Positions 1 through 5,308 of a stretch of 5,753 bases of DNA are shown here, one piece after another (the first letter of the stretch is position 1; each line of letters starts with the position of its first letter). The stretch comes from Lactobacillus sp. UBA5815 (GTDB taxonomy: Bacteria > Bacillota > Bacilli > Lactobacillales > Lactobacillaceae): positions 5,193 to 10,945 of the forward strand of contig DICX01000073.1 of the NCBI GenBank assembly GCA_002417825.1. Direction: 5' to 3'. The notes beneath the pieces were generated by a model. That model did not search any database and was not told the origin of the DNA. It saw only the letters and a list, made by a program, of their open reading frames with translations. The translations under genes and the position numbers were made by a program.

Positions 1-1340
1 ATCAAATCAACTGATAATTGCTTTGCTTTAACACTAGAAACGATTTTGTTCATCATGTCTTCAGTCAGATTAGGCTTTTGGCTCAGATGATGTGCCACGC
101 TCAAGTTAAAAACGATACCATAAACCGAAATCATCATCGTTTGACCTAGATAACGCATCAACGTGTTGAATGATGTTGCTAATCCTAAATTTTCAGGTCC
201 AGCAAGCAATTGCGAGCGAACCGTTGAAGCCGTGATGATCGTTCCAAATCCCAGCCCGTTGATGGCAGCCAGAAGGCAGAATACCCAAAAAGGCGTGTAA
301 GTTGGAATCATCAGCAAAGCGATATCTGCGATCAAAATAAGACTTAGCGCACCATCGAACAATCGACGTACGCCCCACTTTACCATCAAAGTCCCGGAAA
401 GAAATGACCCCACGATCCACATCACAGAACTGGGGGTCACCGCGAAACCAGCGATCGAAGCATTCGTGCCATTGATTCCCTGCATCCAAGTCGGAATGTA
501 GAATTCAAAACCAATGACGATTCCAGAAATAAGAAGCGTGATCAAATTTTGACAAACGAATTCGCGATTGGAAAACATACTCAACAACAAGATAGGGTCT
601 TTGGCCTGTTTTTCAGCTTTGACGAATAAGAAACTGGCGCCAATAAAAATGATGCCTAAAAGAAGCAGTAGCCAAAGTGGTGATTTTTCTCCCAGTTCTT
701 GCAAAAAAAGCATCAAGGCAAACAACAACGTCACGAGGAAAAATGTACCGCGATAATCCAGCGCAACTGAAGTTTTTTGATGGTCTTCAAATAAAAAGAA
801 TTGAACGAGTACCATCGCAAAAAGACCAAGCGGAACATTGATATAGAAAATCCAATGCCACGACAAGTGTTGCACGATAAATCCGCCTAAAAGCGGTGCG
901 ATGATTGAAGCCACTCCCCAAAAGCTCGAATTGAGACCCAGCATTTTTGATCTTTTGTCAATCGGATATAAGTCTGCAATCAGTGTAAACGCAATCGGTT
1001 GAATTGCTCCTGACCCTAAACCTTGAATCACGCGAAACAAAATCAACTGAATCATGTTTTGTGCAATGCCGCATAGTGCAGACCCAATAACAAATAACAA
1101 AATGCCGAACAAAAAAATAGGTTTTCGCCCAACACGATCTGCCAGCTTGCCATAAATTGGTGTTGAAACAGCAGTCATCAATAAGAAAATCGAAACGACC
1201 CAATTCATCAATTCTAAGCCGTTCAAGTCAGAAACAATCGTCGGCATTGCCGTCGAAACGATCGTTCCTTCAATCGCAGTCATAAAGGTCGTCAAAAAAA
1301 TGGCGACTGTGATCAAATTGACGTTGGTTTTGTTTTTCAT
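1..1340 (-). CDS. Multidrug-type MFS transporter (DHA2, EmrB/QacA-like), 3' end cut by window edge
   Basis: The frame is open for 446 codons from the ATG at 1340 to the left edge with no stop, so the C-terminus is missing. It is a very hydrophobic major facilitator protein that would sit in the cytoplasmic membrane and probably exports drugs or other amphipathic compounds by proton antiport; the substrate cannot be read from sequence. Seen directly: the TM1 motif EGTIVSTAMPTI (residues 24-35, with acidic E24 inside the helix); motif A GKLADRVGRKP (64-74); a motif-B-like FRVIQGLGSG (102-111); the motif C region WGVASIIAPLLGG (141-153), typical of antiporters; and INVPLG (168-173). Relatives are usually somewhat longer, so a modest C-terminal part is likely lost at the edge. 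The ATG overlaps the metK stop as ATGA, and an AAGGA ribosome site lies in the last metK codons. This suggests one transcript and translational coupling. Confidence 0.9.
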   Translation of the reverse strand, partial: MKNKTNVNLITVAIFLTTFMTAIEGTIVSTAMPTIVSDLNGLELMNWVVSIFLLMTAVSTPIYGKLADRVGRKPIFLFGILLFVIGSALCGIAQNMIQLILFRVIQGLGSGAIQPIAFTLIADLYPIDKRSKMLGLNSSFWGVASIIAPLLGGFIVQHLSWHWIFYINVPLGLFAMVLVQFFLFEDHQKTSVALDYRGTFFLVTLLFALMLFLQELGEKSPLWLLLLLGIIFIGASFLFVKAEKQAKDPILLLSMFSNREFVCQNLITLLISGIVIGFEFYIPTWMQGINGTNASIAGFAVTPSSVMWIVGSFLSGTLMVKWGVRRLFDGALSLILIADIALLMIPTYTPFWVFCLLAAINGLGFGTIITASTVRSQLLAGPENLGLATSFNTLMRYLGQTMMISVYGIVFNLSVAHHLSQKPNLTEDMMNKIVSSVKAKQLSVDL

Positions 1341-2539
1341 AACGCTTCCTTTTTAAGGGCTTCTAATAAGTCAGACACTTTATCTGTGTGTTCCCATGGT
1401 AAATCGACATCCGTACGGCCAAAATGACCATAAGCAGCCGTTTGCCGATAAATTGGACGCTTCAAATCAAGCATCTGAATGATACCAGCAGGGCGAAGAT
1501 CGAAGACCTTCCGAATCAATTGAACCAATCGATCATCTGAAACGACGCCAGTTCCCTGCGTATCGACCGCAATCGATACCGGATGTGCGACACCGATTGC
1601 ATAAGCAAGTTGCACTTCACAGCGATATGCCAATCCAGCAGCAACGATGTTTTTCGCAACATAACGGGCCGCATAGCTCGCACTACGATCAACTTTAGTC
1701 AGATCTTTTCCTGAAAAAGCACCGCCGCCATGACGGGCGTAGCCGCCATAAGTATCCACGATGATTTTTCTTCCTGTGAGTCCAGAGTCCCCCTTAGGGC
1801 CACCGATCACGAATCGACCAGATGGATTGATCAGGTAACGTGTTTGATCATCTAAATAACGAGAAGGAATGACTTTCCTGATCACGAGATCGATCATTGC
1901 TTGTCGAATCTCTTGATTTGAAACTTGGTCATCCGTCTGAGTTGAAATCACGACCGTATCGATGCGTTTCGGCTTCTTGTCGTCGCCATATTCAACGGTC
2001 ACTTGTGCTTTGGCATCTGGCCGTAACCAAGTCAACGTGCCATCTTTACGCAATTTGGCAACACGCCGCATCAAGGCATGTGCCAATGAAATCGGTAAAG
2101 GCATCAGTTCCGGTGTTTCTTTGATGGCAAAACCAAACATCAAGCCTTGATCCCCTGCACCGATTTGATCAAGCGCATCGGTATCGTCTTTTTGACGACG
2201 CGTTTCCAAAGAATGATTCACACCTTGTGCAATATCAGGAGATTGCTGATCGATATCGATCAGGACTGCACAGTTATGACCATCGAATCCAAGTTCAGGA
2301 CGATCATACCCAATTTCCAAAATCGTTTTTCGAACGACTGATTGAATGTTAACATGCGCCGTCGTTGAGATTTCCCCCACGACTAAAACGAGACCTGTCG
2401 TCACTGTCGTTTCACAAGCAACATGTGCATCCGGATCCTTTTCCAAAATCGCATCAAGGATTGCATCAGAAATTTGATCTGCGACTTTATCCGGATGACC
2501 CTCAGAAACGGATTCTGAAGTAAATAAATGTTTTTCCAT
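1337..2539 (-). CDS. metK: S-adenosylmethionine synthase (methionine adenosyltransferase)
   Basis: A cytoplasmic enzyme that joins ATP and L-methionine to make S-adenosylmethionine, releasing phosphate and pyrophosphate. The 400-residue length is normal and the frame is complete. Family signatures are intact: GHPDK near the N-terminus (14-18, ATP and metal site), GAGDQG (127-132), the phosphate-contacting region PSGRFVIGGPKGDSGLTGRK (239-258), and the glycine-rich GGGAFSGKD (271-279). The three-domain MetK layout appears whole and no key residue is obviously lost. The start is the ATG preceded by a GGGGG-containing ribosome site 11 bases upstream; that site is part of the S-MK box riboswitch, so regulation is probably at translation initiation. 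The stop overlaps the start of the MFS gene by four bases. I found no convincing promoter between the tRNA terminator (2647) and the riboswitch (2615), so the transcription start is unresolved. Confidence 0.98.
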   Translation of the reverse strand: MEKHLFTSESVSEGHPDKVADQISDAILDAILEKDPDAHVACETTVTTGLVLVVGEISTTAHVNIQSVVRKTILEIGYDRPELGFDGHNCAVLIDIDQQSPDIAQGVNHSLETRRQKDDTDALDQIGAGDQGLMFGFAIKETPELMPLPISLAHALMRRVAKLRKDGTLTWLRPDAKAQVTVEYGDDKKPKRIDTVVISTQTDDQVSNQEIRQAMIDLVIRKVIPSRYLDDQTRYLINPSGRFVIGGPKGDSGLTGRKIIVDTYGGYARHGGGAFSGKDLTKVDRSASYAARYVAKNIVAAGLAYRCEVQLAYAIGVAHPVSIAVDTQGTGVVSDDRLVQLIRKVFDLRPAGIIQMLDLKRPIYRQTAAYGHFGRTDVDLPWEHTDKVSDLLEALKKEAL

Positions 2540-2548
2540 ATTATATTT

Positions 2549-2615
2549 GTCCCCCTACTTCTTGACTTTATTCGGTTACAAGGCGTCTTCGCGCAAGCGA
2601 ATCCTCTCAGGACAC
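2549..2615 (-). promoter_or_regulatory. S-MK box (SAM-III) riboswitch in the metK leader
   Basis: Reading the minus strand, the leader shows GTCC TGA GAGGAT, then a hairpin TTCGC-TTGC-GCGAA (2601-2588), then the conserved block CCTTGTAACCGA (2583-2572), a 16-base linker and AGGGGGAC (2556-2549). This lines up segment by segment with the Enterococcus faecalis metK S-MK box as I remember it: the GGAU strand, a short P3 hairpin, the GCCUUGUAACCGA block and a GGGGG Shine-Dalgarno. P1 is GUCC (2613-2610) with GGAC (2552-2549), and GAGG can pair with CCUU. Established knowledge: SAM binding closes the helix over the Shine-Dalgarno and blocks metK translation. The GGGGG run is 11 bases before the metK ATG, as needed. 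The family call is strong; SAM binding here is inferred. Confidence 0.93.
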
Positions 2616-2646
2616 CGATTCTTTTCCGTTCATATTGCTGATATAC

Positions 2647-2679
2647 AAAAAAGACTACCATTGCATCTGGTAGTCTTTT
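2647..2679 (-). terminator. Rho-independent terminator after tRNA-Val
   Basis: A perfect 12-bp stem, AAAAGACTACCA (2679-2668) with TGGTAGTCTTTT (2660-2649), has a 7-base loop and ends in six T on the minus strand (2652-2647). It lies just after tRNA-Val and before the metK riboswitch, so it most likely ends the tRNA-Glu/tRNA-Val transcript. The stem also carries T residues on the other strand, so some plus-strand activity is possible. If metK had no promoter of its own, read-through of this hairpin would be needed. Confidence 0.9.
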
Positions 2680-2691
2680 AGCAATGAACGA

Positions 2692-2764
2692 TGGAGGATA
2701 CAGGGCTCGAACCTGTGACCTCCTGCTTGTAAGGCAGATGCTCTCCCAGCTGAGCTAATCCTCC
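2692..2764 (-). tRNA. tRNA-Val (anticodon TAC)
   Basis: On the minus strand a 73-base cloverleaf runs from GGAGGAT (2764-2758) to ATCCTCC (2699-2693) with discriminator A at 2692. The D arm contains AGCTCAGCTGGGAGAGC. The anticodon stem TCTGC/GCAGG encloses loop CTTACAA, so the anticodon is TAC (UAC, Val). The T arm holds GGTTCGAACC. No CCA is encoded; the next bases are TCG. It follows tRNA-Glu after five bases. Confidence 0.97.
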
Positions 2765-2769
2765 GTTCA

Positions 2770-2841
2770 TGACCCGTACGAGATTTGAACTCATGTTACC
2801 GCCGTGAAAGGGCGGTGTCTTAACCACTTGACCAACGGGTC
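2770..2841 (-). tRNA. tRNA-Glu (anticodon TTC)
   Basis: On the minus strand a 72-base cloverleaf starts GACCCGT (2841-2835) and ends ACGGGTC plus discriminator A (2770). The anticodon stem CCGCC/GGCGG encloses CTTTCAC, so the anticodon is TTC (UUC, Glu). The T arm is ATGAGTTCAAATCTCGT, with a T-loop start TTCAAAT. No CCA is encoded. It is the first gene of a two-tRNA unit, with a promoter directly upstream. Confidence 0.97.
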
Positions 2842-2864
2842 AGATCTCATTGAGCACGTTTACT

Positions 2865-2893
2865 AATATACACGTTCATGAGATCTTTTGCAA
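2865..2893 (-). promoter_or_regulatory. Promoter of the tRNA-Glu/tRNA-Val unit
   Basis: On the minus strand there is a -35 TTGCAA (2893-2888), a 17-base spacer and a -10 TATATT (2870-2865). Transcription should start near 2858, giving a leader of roughly 17 bases before tRNA-Glu. Half of a 9-bp inverted repeat (ATGAGATCT at 2878-2886) lies in the spacer. Confidence 0.75.
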
Positions 2894-2911
2894 CACTTTT
2901 TTGTCACACTT

Positions 2912-3793
2912 TTATTTCCGAGAAATAGCAGCCAGCCGCTTATAGCTTTGTGACATCCAGCTTAAATAACTGATGTGGCTCGGCATCGTTTCGCGAACTT
3001 CGAGGACAGGTACATCATGTTTTTTAGCTAGACTGACGAAATTATTGACCGTTGAGCTTGAAACTTGAACATTATTGACGAAGAAGGCGATCTGACGTGA
3101 CGTGATCGCTTTCTTCATCGTCTTGATCGATTCAGGTGTTGGATCCGTCTCTTCTTCAGCCGCAGCTTCAAATGATTTATCTCCGACTTTGAACCCAGTT
3201 GCTTTCAAGGCATAATCAAAAACTGGTTCACTCACAAAAACAGGTTTGTCTGACTTAGGTTTGATTTGATCAGCCTGCTTTTGCAGACGTGCCACTTTTT
3301 TCAAATACAATTTGGCATTCTTTTCAAAATAAGCTTTATGACGTGGTTGTATTTTAGTGAGCTTTTTCGTCAAATAATCAACATATTTCACTGGCATCTT
3401 TAAATCGTACCAAATATGCGGATTAGAGGTTTTAGAAAACCCCATGACATCTTGCGCCACTGAGATGACTTGCTTTTTATTATTGCCTTTAGCTAAACGC
3501 TGCATCCATGAATCATATCCGGAACCATTGGCAACGAGCAAATCTGCTTGCGCCACTGATTTGGCATCTTGTGTCGTCGGCTCAAAGTCATGCGGATCAA
3601 CGCTTGGGCTTTTGATCATCGCAATTGCAGTACCATATTTTCCAACGATCTGCTTTGAAATATCCGAGTAGATATTCGTACTCGTCACAATTTTGATTTT
3701 ACTCTTATCGCCACTGCTCTGTTGACGACAACCGGTCAAAAACAGCGTTAGCGCTGCTAGCACCGATAATAAAAATAACCATTTCTTTTTCAT
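2912..3793 (-). CDS. Metal ABC transporter substrate-binding lipoprotein (ZnuA/PsaA/TroA family, cluster A-I)
   Basis: A 293-residue extracellular lipoprotein expected to capture Zn(II) or Mn(II) and pass it to a membrane permease. The N-terminus has a lysine-rich start (MKKKW), a hydrophobic core and the lipobox LTGC, so Cys22 would be lipidated and anchored to the membrane. The PF01297-type fold is indicated by VDPHDFEPT (65-73, ligand H68), NPHIWYD (124-130, ligand H126) and SEPVFDYAL (188-196, where E189 takes the third ligand place). E268 in RETMP probably sits at the fourth. A His,His,Glu,acid set resembles manganese binders such as PsaA more than His-rich ZnuA, and there is no His-rich loop; the metal remains unproven. 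A clear AAGGAG lies 10 bases before the ATG. Unusually, no permease or ATPase gene is adjacent: tRNAs follow it and a gene-poor stretch precedes it. I see no terminator hairpin between its stop and the tRNA promoter. Confidence 0.93.
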   Translation of the reverse strand: MKKKWLFLLSVLAALTLFLTGCRQQSSGDKSKIKIVTSTNIYSDISKQIVGKYGTAIAMIKSPSVDPHDFEPTTQDAKSVAQADLLVANGSGYDSWMQRLAKGNNKKQVISVAQDVMGFSKTSNPHIWYDLKMPVKYVDYLTKKLTKIQPRHKAYFEKNAKLYLKKVARLQKQADQIKPKSDKPVFVSEPVFDYALKATGFKVGDKSFEAAAEEETDPTPESIKTMKKAITSRQIAFFVNNVQVSSSTVNNFVSLAKKHDVPVLEVRETMPSHISYLSWMSQSYKRLAAISRK

Positions 3794-3872
3794 AACTGAT
3801 TTTCTCCTTGATTAATAAGTGATTTCATCCAATTGGTGATTCATGTCATTTGGTTCCGACATAAATCTTGTT

Positions 3873-3901
3873 AGTATGCCATATTAAAAACGAAAACGCA
3901 A
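3873..3901 (-). promoter_or_regulatory. Probable promoter of the metal-binding lipoprotein gene
   Basis: On the minus strand TTGCGT (3901-3896) is followed by a 17-base spacer and CATACT (3878-3873). The spacer ends in TGG, giving an extended -10 TGn. The predicted start near 3866 leaves a leader of about 70 bases to the ATG at 3793. The leader holds the palindrome CCAATTGG (3829-3836) and a short inverted repeat ATGTC/GACAT (3843-3862). Either could be a metal-regulator site, but neither matches a Zur, AdcR or MntR box that I recognise. Confidence 0.55.
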
Positions 3902-4009
3902 CTTAATCTGTTCTAAAAATCGATTAAAGGTTATTTTGGTCAATTTATTTTAATATAACCACCACATCATTTATTCTTTGAAGAAAGCAGCGTGATAACA
4001 ATATAGCGA
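3902..4009. other. AT-rich gene-free stretch upstream of the lipoprotein promoter
   Basis: Together with the neighbouring leader and promoter sites this is part of a gap of more than 400 bases (3794-4221) without a supported gene. Seen here: a 6-bp inverted repeat GGTTAT (3929-3934) and ATAACC (3955-3960), and a weak plus-strand promoter-like pair, TTGAAG (3978-3983) with TATAGC (4002-4007) at 18-base spacing. No open frame with a ribosome binding site was found. Confidence 0.4.
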
Positions 4010-4035
4010 AGACAATTGAATGCTTTTAATTGTCT
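4010..4035 (+). repeat. Inverted repeat (8-bp hairpin) just before the orphan terminator
   Basis: AGACAATT (4010-4017) and AATTGTCT (4028-4035) are a perfect 8-bp inverted repeat with a 10-base loop. Its last two bases (CT, 4034-4035) are also the first two of the terminator stem that follows. The two hairpins therefore abut and slightly compete. Confidence 0.6.
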
Positions 4036-4061
4036 GATGCACGATTGCATCAGGTTTTTTT
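4034..4061 (+). terminator. Plus-strand rho-independent terminator without an upstream gene
   Basis: CTGATGCA (4034-4041) pairs perfectly with TGCATCAG (4046-4053) around a CGAT loop and is followed by G and seven T (4055-4061). This is a textbook plus-strand terminator. The nearest gene to the left, the metal-binding lipoprotein, is on the other strand and reads away from here. The hairpin must end either an unannotated plus-strand RNA or an antisense transcript, or be a remnant. On the minus strand there is no T run. Confidence 0.75.
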
Positions 4062-4122
4062 ATGTCATATTTTAATTTCTGAATCTATAAGCGTACGATT
4101 AATATAAAAAGATATGTTTTTC

Positions 4123-4151
4123 TTGGAAAATTTAGAAAACATCTGTAAAAT
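4123..4151 (+). promoter_or_regulatory. Promoter for the 60-residue membrane protein gene
   Basis: TTGGAA (4123-4128), a 17-base spacer and TAAAAT (4146-4151), with TG directly before the -10. The start would be near 4158, giving a leader of about 64 bases. The -10 lies inside a 29-bp near-perfect palindrome, so binding there would block RNA polymerase. Confidence 0.65.
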
Positions 4152-4160
4152 GTTTCCTAA
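4132..4160. promoter_or_regulatory. Palindromic operator candidate over the -10 box
   Basis: TTAGAAAACAT (4132-4142) and ATGTTTCCTAA (4150-4160) are inverted repeats matching at 10 of 11 positions around a 7-base centre, CTGTAAA. The symmetry is much longer than expected by chance and covers the spacer end, the -10 and the predicted start site, the usual place for a dimeric repressor. It is not CIRCE, CtsR or a cre site. A CopY-like core, ACA-TC-TGT (4139-4146), lies inside but off the centre of symmetry. Confidence 0.55.
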
Positions 4161-4221
4161 GTTGGCTAAAGAAACCACTTTATTACTTACGAAAGATTTT
4201 AATTCAAGGAGACAACGAATC

Positions 4222-4404
4222 ATGTGGCTACTTTTCATCTTACTTTTTTGCTGGCTCTCATGGAAAATACTTAACTTTTCACTCAAATATATTTTACCAA
4301 TTGCCTTAATTTTATTAATGATCAGCTATGCAATTAAATTTTTGTGGCTTGCATTGATCATCTTAGGTATTGGATACTTATATCACAGAAGAAACGTTTT
4401 GTAA
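4222..4404 (+). CDS. Small hydrophobic membrane protein, 60 residues, function unknown
   Basis: The protein is almost entirely hydrophobic. One segment covers about residues 2-14, a second about 24-36 and a third about 40-54, with a short basic tail (YHRRNVL). It should be a cytoplasmic membrane protein with two or three spans. I chose the ATG at 4222 because AAGGAG (4206-4211) lies 10 bases upstream. An in-frame ATG at 4114 would give 96 residues, but it lacks a ribosome site and precedes the promoter. It is the only plus-strand gene here, has its own promoter and operator-like palindrome, and faces the frameshifted membrane gene at 4560-4882. I do not recognise the family. Tryptophan- and leucine-rich composition is consistent with a stress-related small membrane protein, but that is only a guess. 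Confidence 0.7.
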   Translation: MWLLFILLFCWLSWKILNFSLKYILPIALILLMISYAIKFLWLALIILGIGYLYHRRNVL

Positions 4405-4479
4405 GAACTCGTGACTGCCTTATTTGAATCCTAAAAGATTAGGCAAGATGTGGTGAGTTAAAAGCAGCAATCGTTATTT

Positions 4480-4511
4480 GGGGTATTTTAAGACAATCTG
4501 CCCTATTTTTT
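4480..4511 (+). terminator. Weak possible terminator after the 60-residue protein gene
   Basis: GGGGTA (4480-4485) can pair with TGCCCT (4499-4504), including two G-U pairs, followed by A and six T (4506-4511). The loop is 13 bases and the stem is weak. The stretch 4405-4479 also has a short hairpin CCTAA-AAGA-TTAGG but no T run after it. This is the best candidate for the end of the plus-strand transcript. Confidence 0.3.
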
Positions 4512-4559
4512 GTGTCAAAATTAGATTTCTTTAAACTAAATCACAGCTTTTTTTATGAA

Positions 4560-4882
4560 TTAAGGCAAGACAAGTATTAGAAGAATAAGCACGATGACCA
4601 TTCTCACAACGTGGTGAGACAGGTGGAAATTTTTGTTCAAAACACCATTCATGATTGAACAAAATATGATCATCAGATTGGCAATAACGATCACAATAAA
4701 AAAAGTTTTATAATTTAAGACAAAAAAAGTAAGTGGACTTATGCCCGCAAGAATGGACAAGATGTCCGTAATGCTGATTCCCTTACTTTCTTTACCAGAT
4801 TTCCTTAGTAGTCCATTAGCGCAGCAAACCCGGTTAACAACATAAATATAAACAACAAAACAAGACCAATCATTCTTAACAT
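4560..4882 (-). pseudogene. Frameshifted small membrane protein gene (about 107 residues if repaired)
   Basis: An ATG at 4882 sits 8 bases after a strong AGGAGA (4896-4891) and encodes a 25-residue hydrophobic peptide beginning MLRMIGLVLL and ending ALMDY before a TAA at 4807-4805. A second frame continues exactly there with RKSGKESKG..., then hydrophobic segments LSILAGISPLTFFVL and TFFIVIVIANLMIIF, a polar stretch NKNFHLSHHVVR and a last hydrophobic segment, stopping at 4560. This second frame has no good start of its own; a TTG at 4760 lacks a ribosome site. Adding one base near 4806 joins both into a single protein of about 107 residues with a TM1-basic linker-TM2-TM3-TM4 pattern. I infer a one-base deletion or a sequencing error. 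No slippery heptamer supports programmed frameshifting. I do not recognise the family. Confidence 0.6.
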
Positions 4883-4968
4883 TAGTAATTTCTCCTATGA
4901 CTCTTTTTCAAGTATTGATAAAATTCAATTCATCCAGTTGATAATGGTTAGTCTATTTTGATGATGAT

Positions 4969-4998
4969 TTTATATTTTTACGCTAAAAAAACTGTCAT
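4969..4998 (-). promoter_or_regulatory. Probable promoter of the frameshifted membrane gene
   Basis: On the minus strand ATGACA (4998-4993) is followed by an 18-base spacer and TATAAA (4974-4969). Both boxes match consensus at five of six positions. The leader to the ATG at 4882 would be about 80 bases and contains a small hairpin ATTGA/TCAAT. A working promoter and ribosome site argue that the gene was recently functional. Confidence 0.55.
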
Positions 4999-5155
4999 TT
5001 TGTAAATTATTGCTAAACTTTCTAATAATTCCCTAATGCTGCCCTGAAACATATGCTAAGAGATGATTGATGAAATGAAACTACATTAATAAATATGTAT
5101 TTCTAACTAGAAAAGTCTGATAAAAAATTAAAGCAACAATCAGCAAGTTACTTGC
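4999..5155. other. AT-rich stretch with no recognised gene
   Basis: Part of the 317-base gap between the frameshifted membrane gene and tRNA-Ser. It is rich in A and T with frequent stops in all frames. The longest tidy minus-strand peptide (24 codons from the ATG at about 5053) has no ribosome binding site. A GCAAG-TTA-CTTGC hairpin (5142-5154) sits beside the T run of the terminator. I see nothing else. Confidence 0.5.
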
Positions 5156-5185
5156 AAAAAAAGAAGCCTTGTTTATCAAGGTTTC
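5156..5185 (-). terminator. Terminator of the rRNA-tRNA operon
   Basis: On the minus strand GAAACCTTG (5185-5177) pairs with CAAGGCTTC (5171-5163), with one mismatch, around an ATAAA loop, and is followed by seven T (5162-5156). It lies about 15 bases after tRNA-Ser, so it should end the transcript carrying 23S, 5S, tRNA-Asn and tRNA-Ser. Confidence 0.88.
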
Positions 5186-5199
5186 CCGCAAATATTTAA

Positions 5200-5290
5200 C
5201 GGAGTGTGAGAGATTCGAACTCTCGATACAGGGTTAAACCCGTATACATGATTTCCAATCATGCTCCTTCGGCCACTCGGACAACACTCC
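5200..5290 (-). tRNA. tRNA-Ser (anticodon GGA)
   Basis: A 91-base class II tRNA on the minus strand from GGAGTGT (5290-5284) to ACACTCC (5207-5201), with discriminator G at 5200. The anticodon stem CATGA/TCATG encloses TTGGAAA, so the anticodon is GGA (Ser). A long variable arm TACGGGTTTAACCCGTA fits tRNA-Ser. The T arm contains GAGAGTTCGAATCTCTC. No CCA is encoded. Confidence 0.97.
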
Positions 5291-5308
5291 AAAATAAAGC
5301 CAATCTAA

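Noticed and set aside
193..489. Minus-strand open frame of 98 residues
   Set aside because: It lies within the MFS gene in another frame. The MFS frame carries clear family motifs.
1897..2341. Several plus-strand frames of 62-75 residues
   Set aside because: They are antisense to the well-conserved metK coding region and have no start signals.
2401..2661. 86-residue frame covering the metK leader and start
   Set aside because: It is out of frame with metK and overlaps the riboswitch and part of the tRNA terminator.
4139..4146. CopY/BlaI-like core ACA-TC-TGT
   Set aside because: The outer bases are not symmetrical and the core is not centred on the larger palindrome. It is too short to claim a copper or beta-lactam type regulator.
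4114..4221. Upstream in-frame ATG that would lengthen the 60-residue protein to 96 residues
   Set aside because: There is no ribosome site before 4114 and the likely promoter lies inside this extension. The ATG at 4222 has AAGGAG at good spacing.
4065..4286. Minus-strand open frame of 73 residues opposite the small membrane protein gene
   Set aside because: It overlaps the promoter and start of the better-supported plus-strand gene, lacks a ribosome binding site, and its composition looks like translated AT-rich antisense.
5030..5160. Search for an attachment site, insertion sequence or CRISPR array near tRNA-Ser
   Set aside because: No direct repeat of the tRNA 3' end, no terminal inverted repeats with a transposase, and no regularly spaced repeats were seen.
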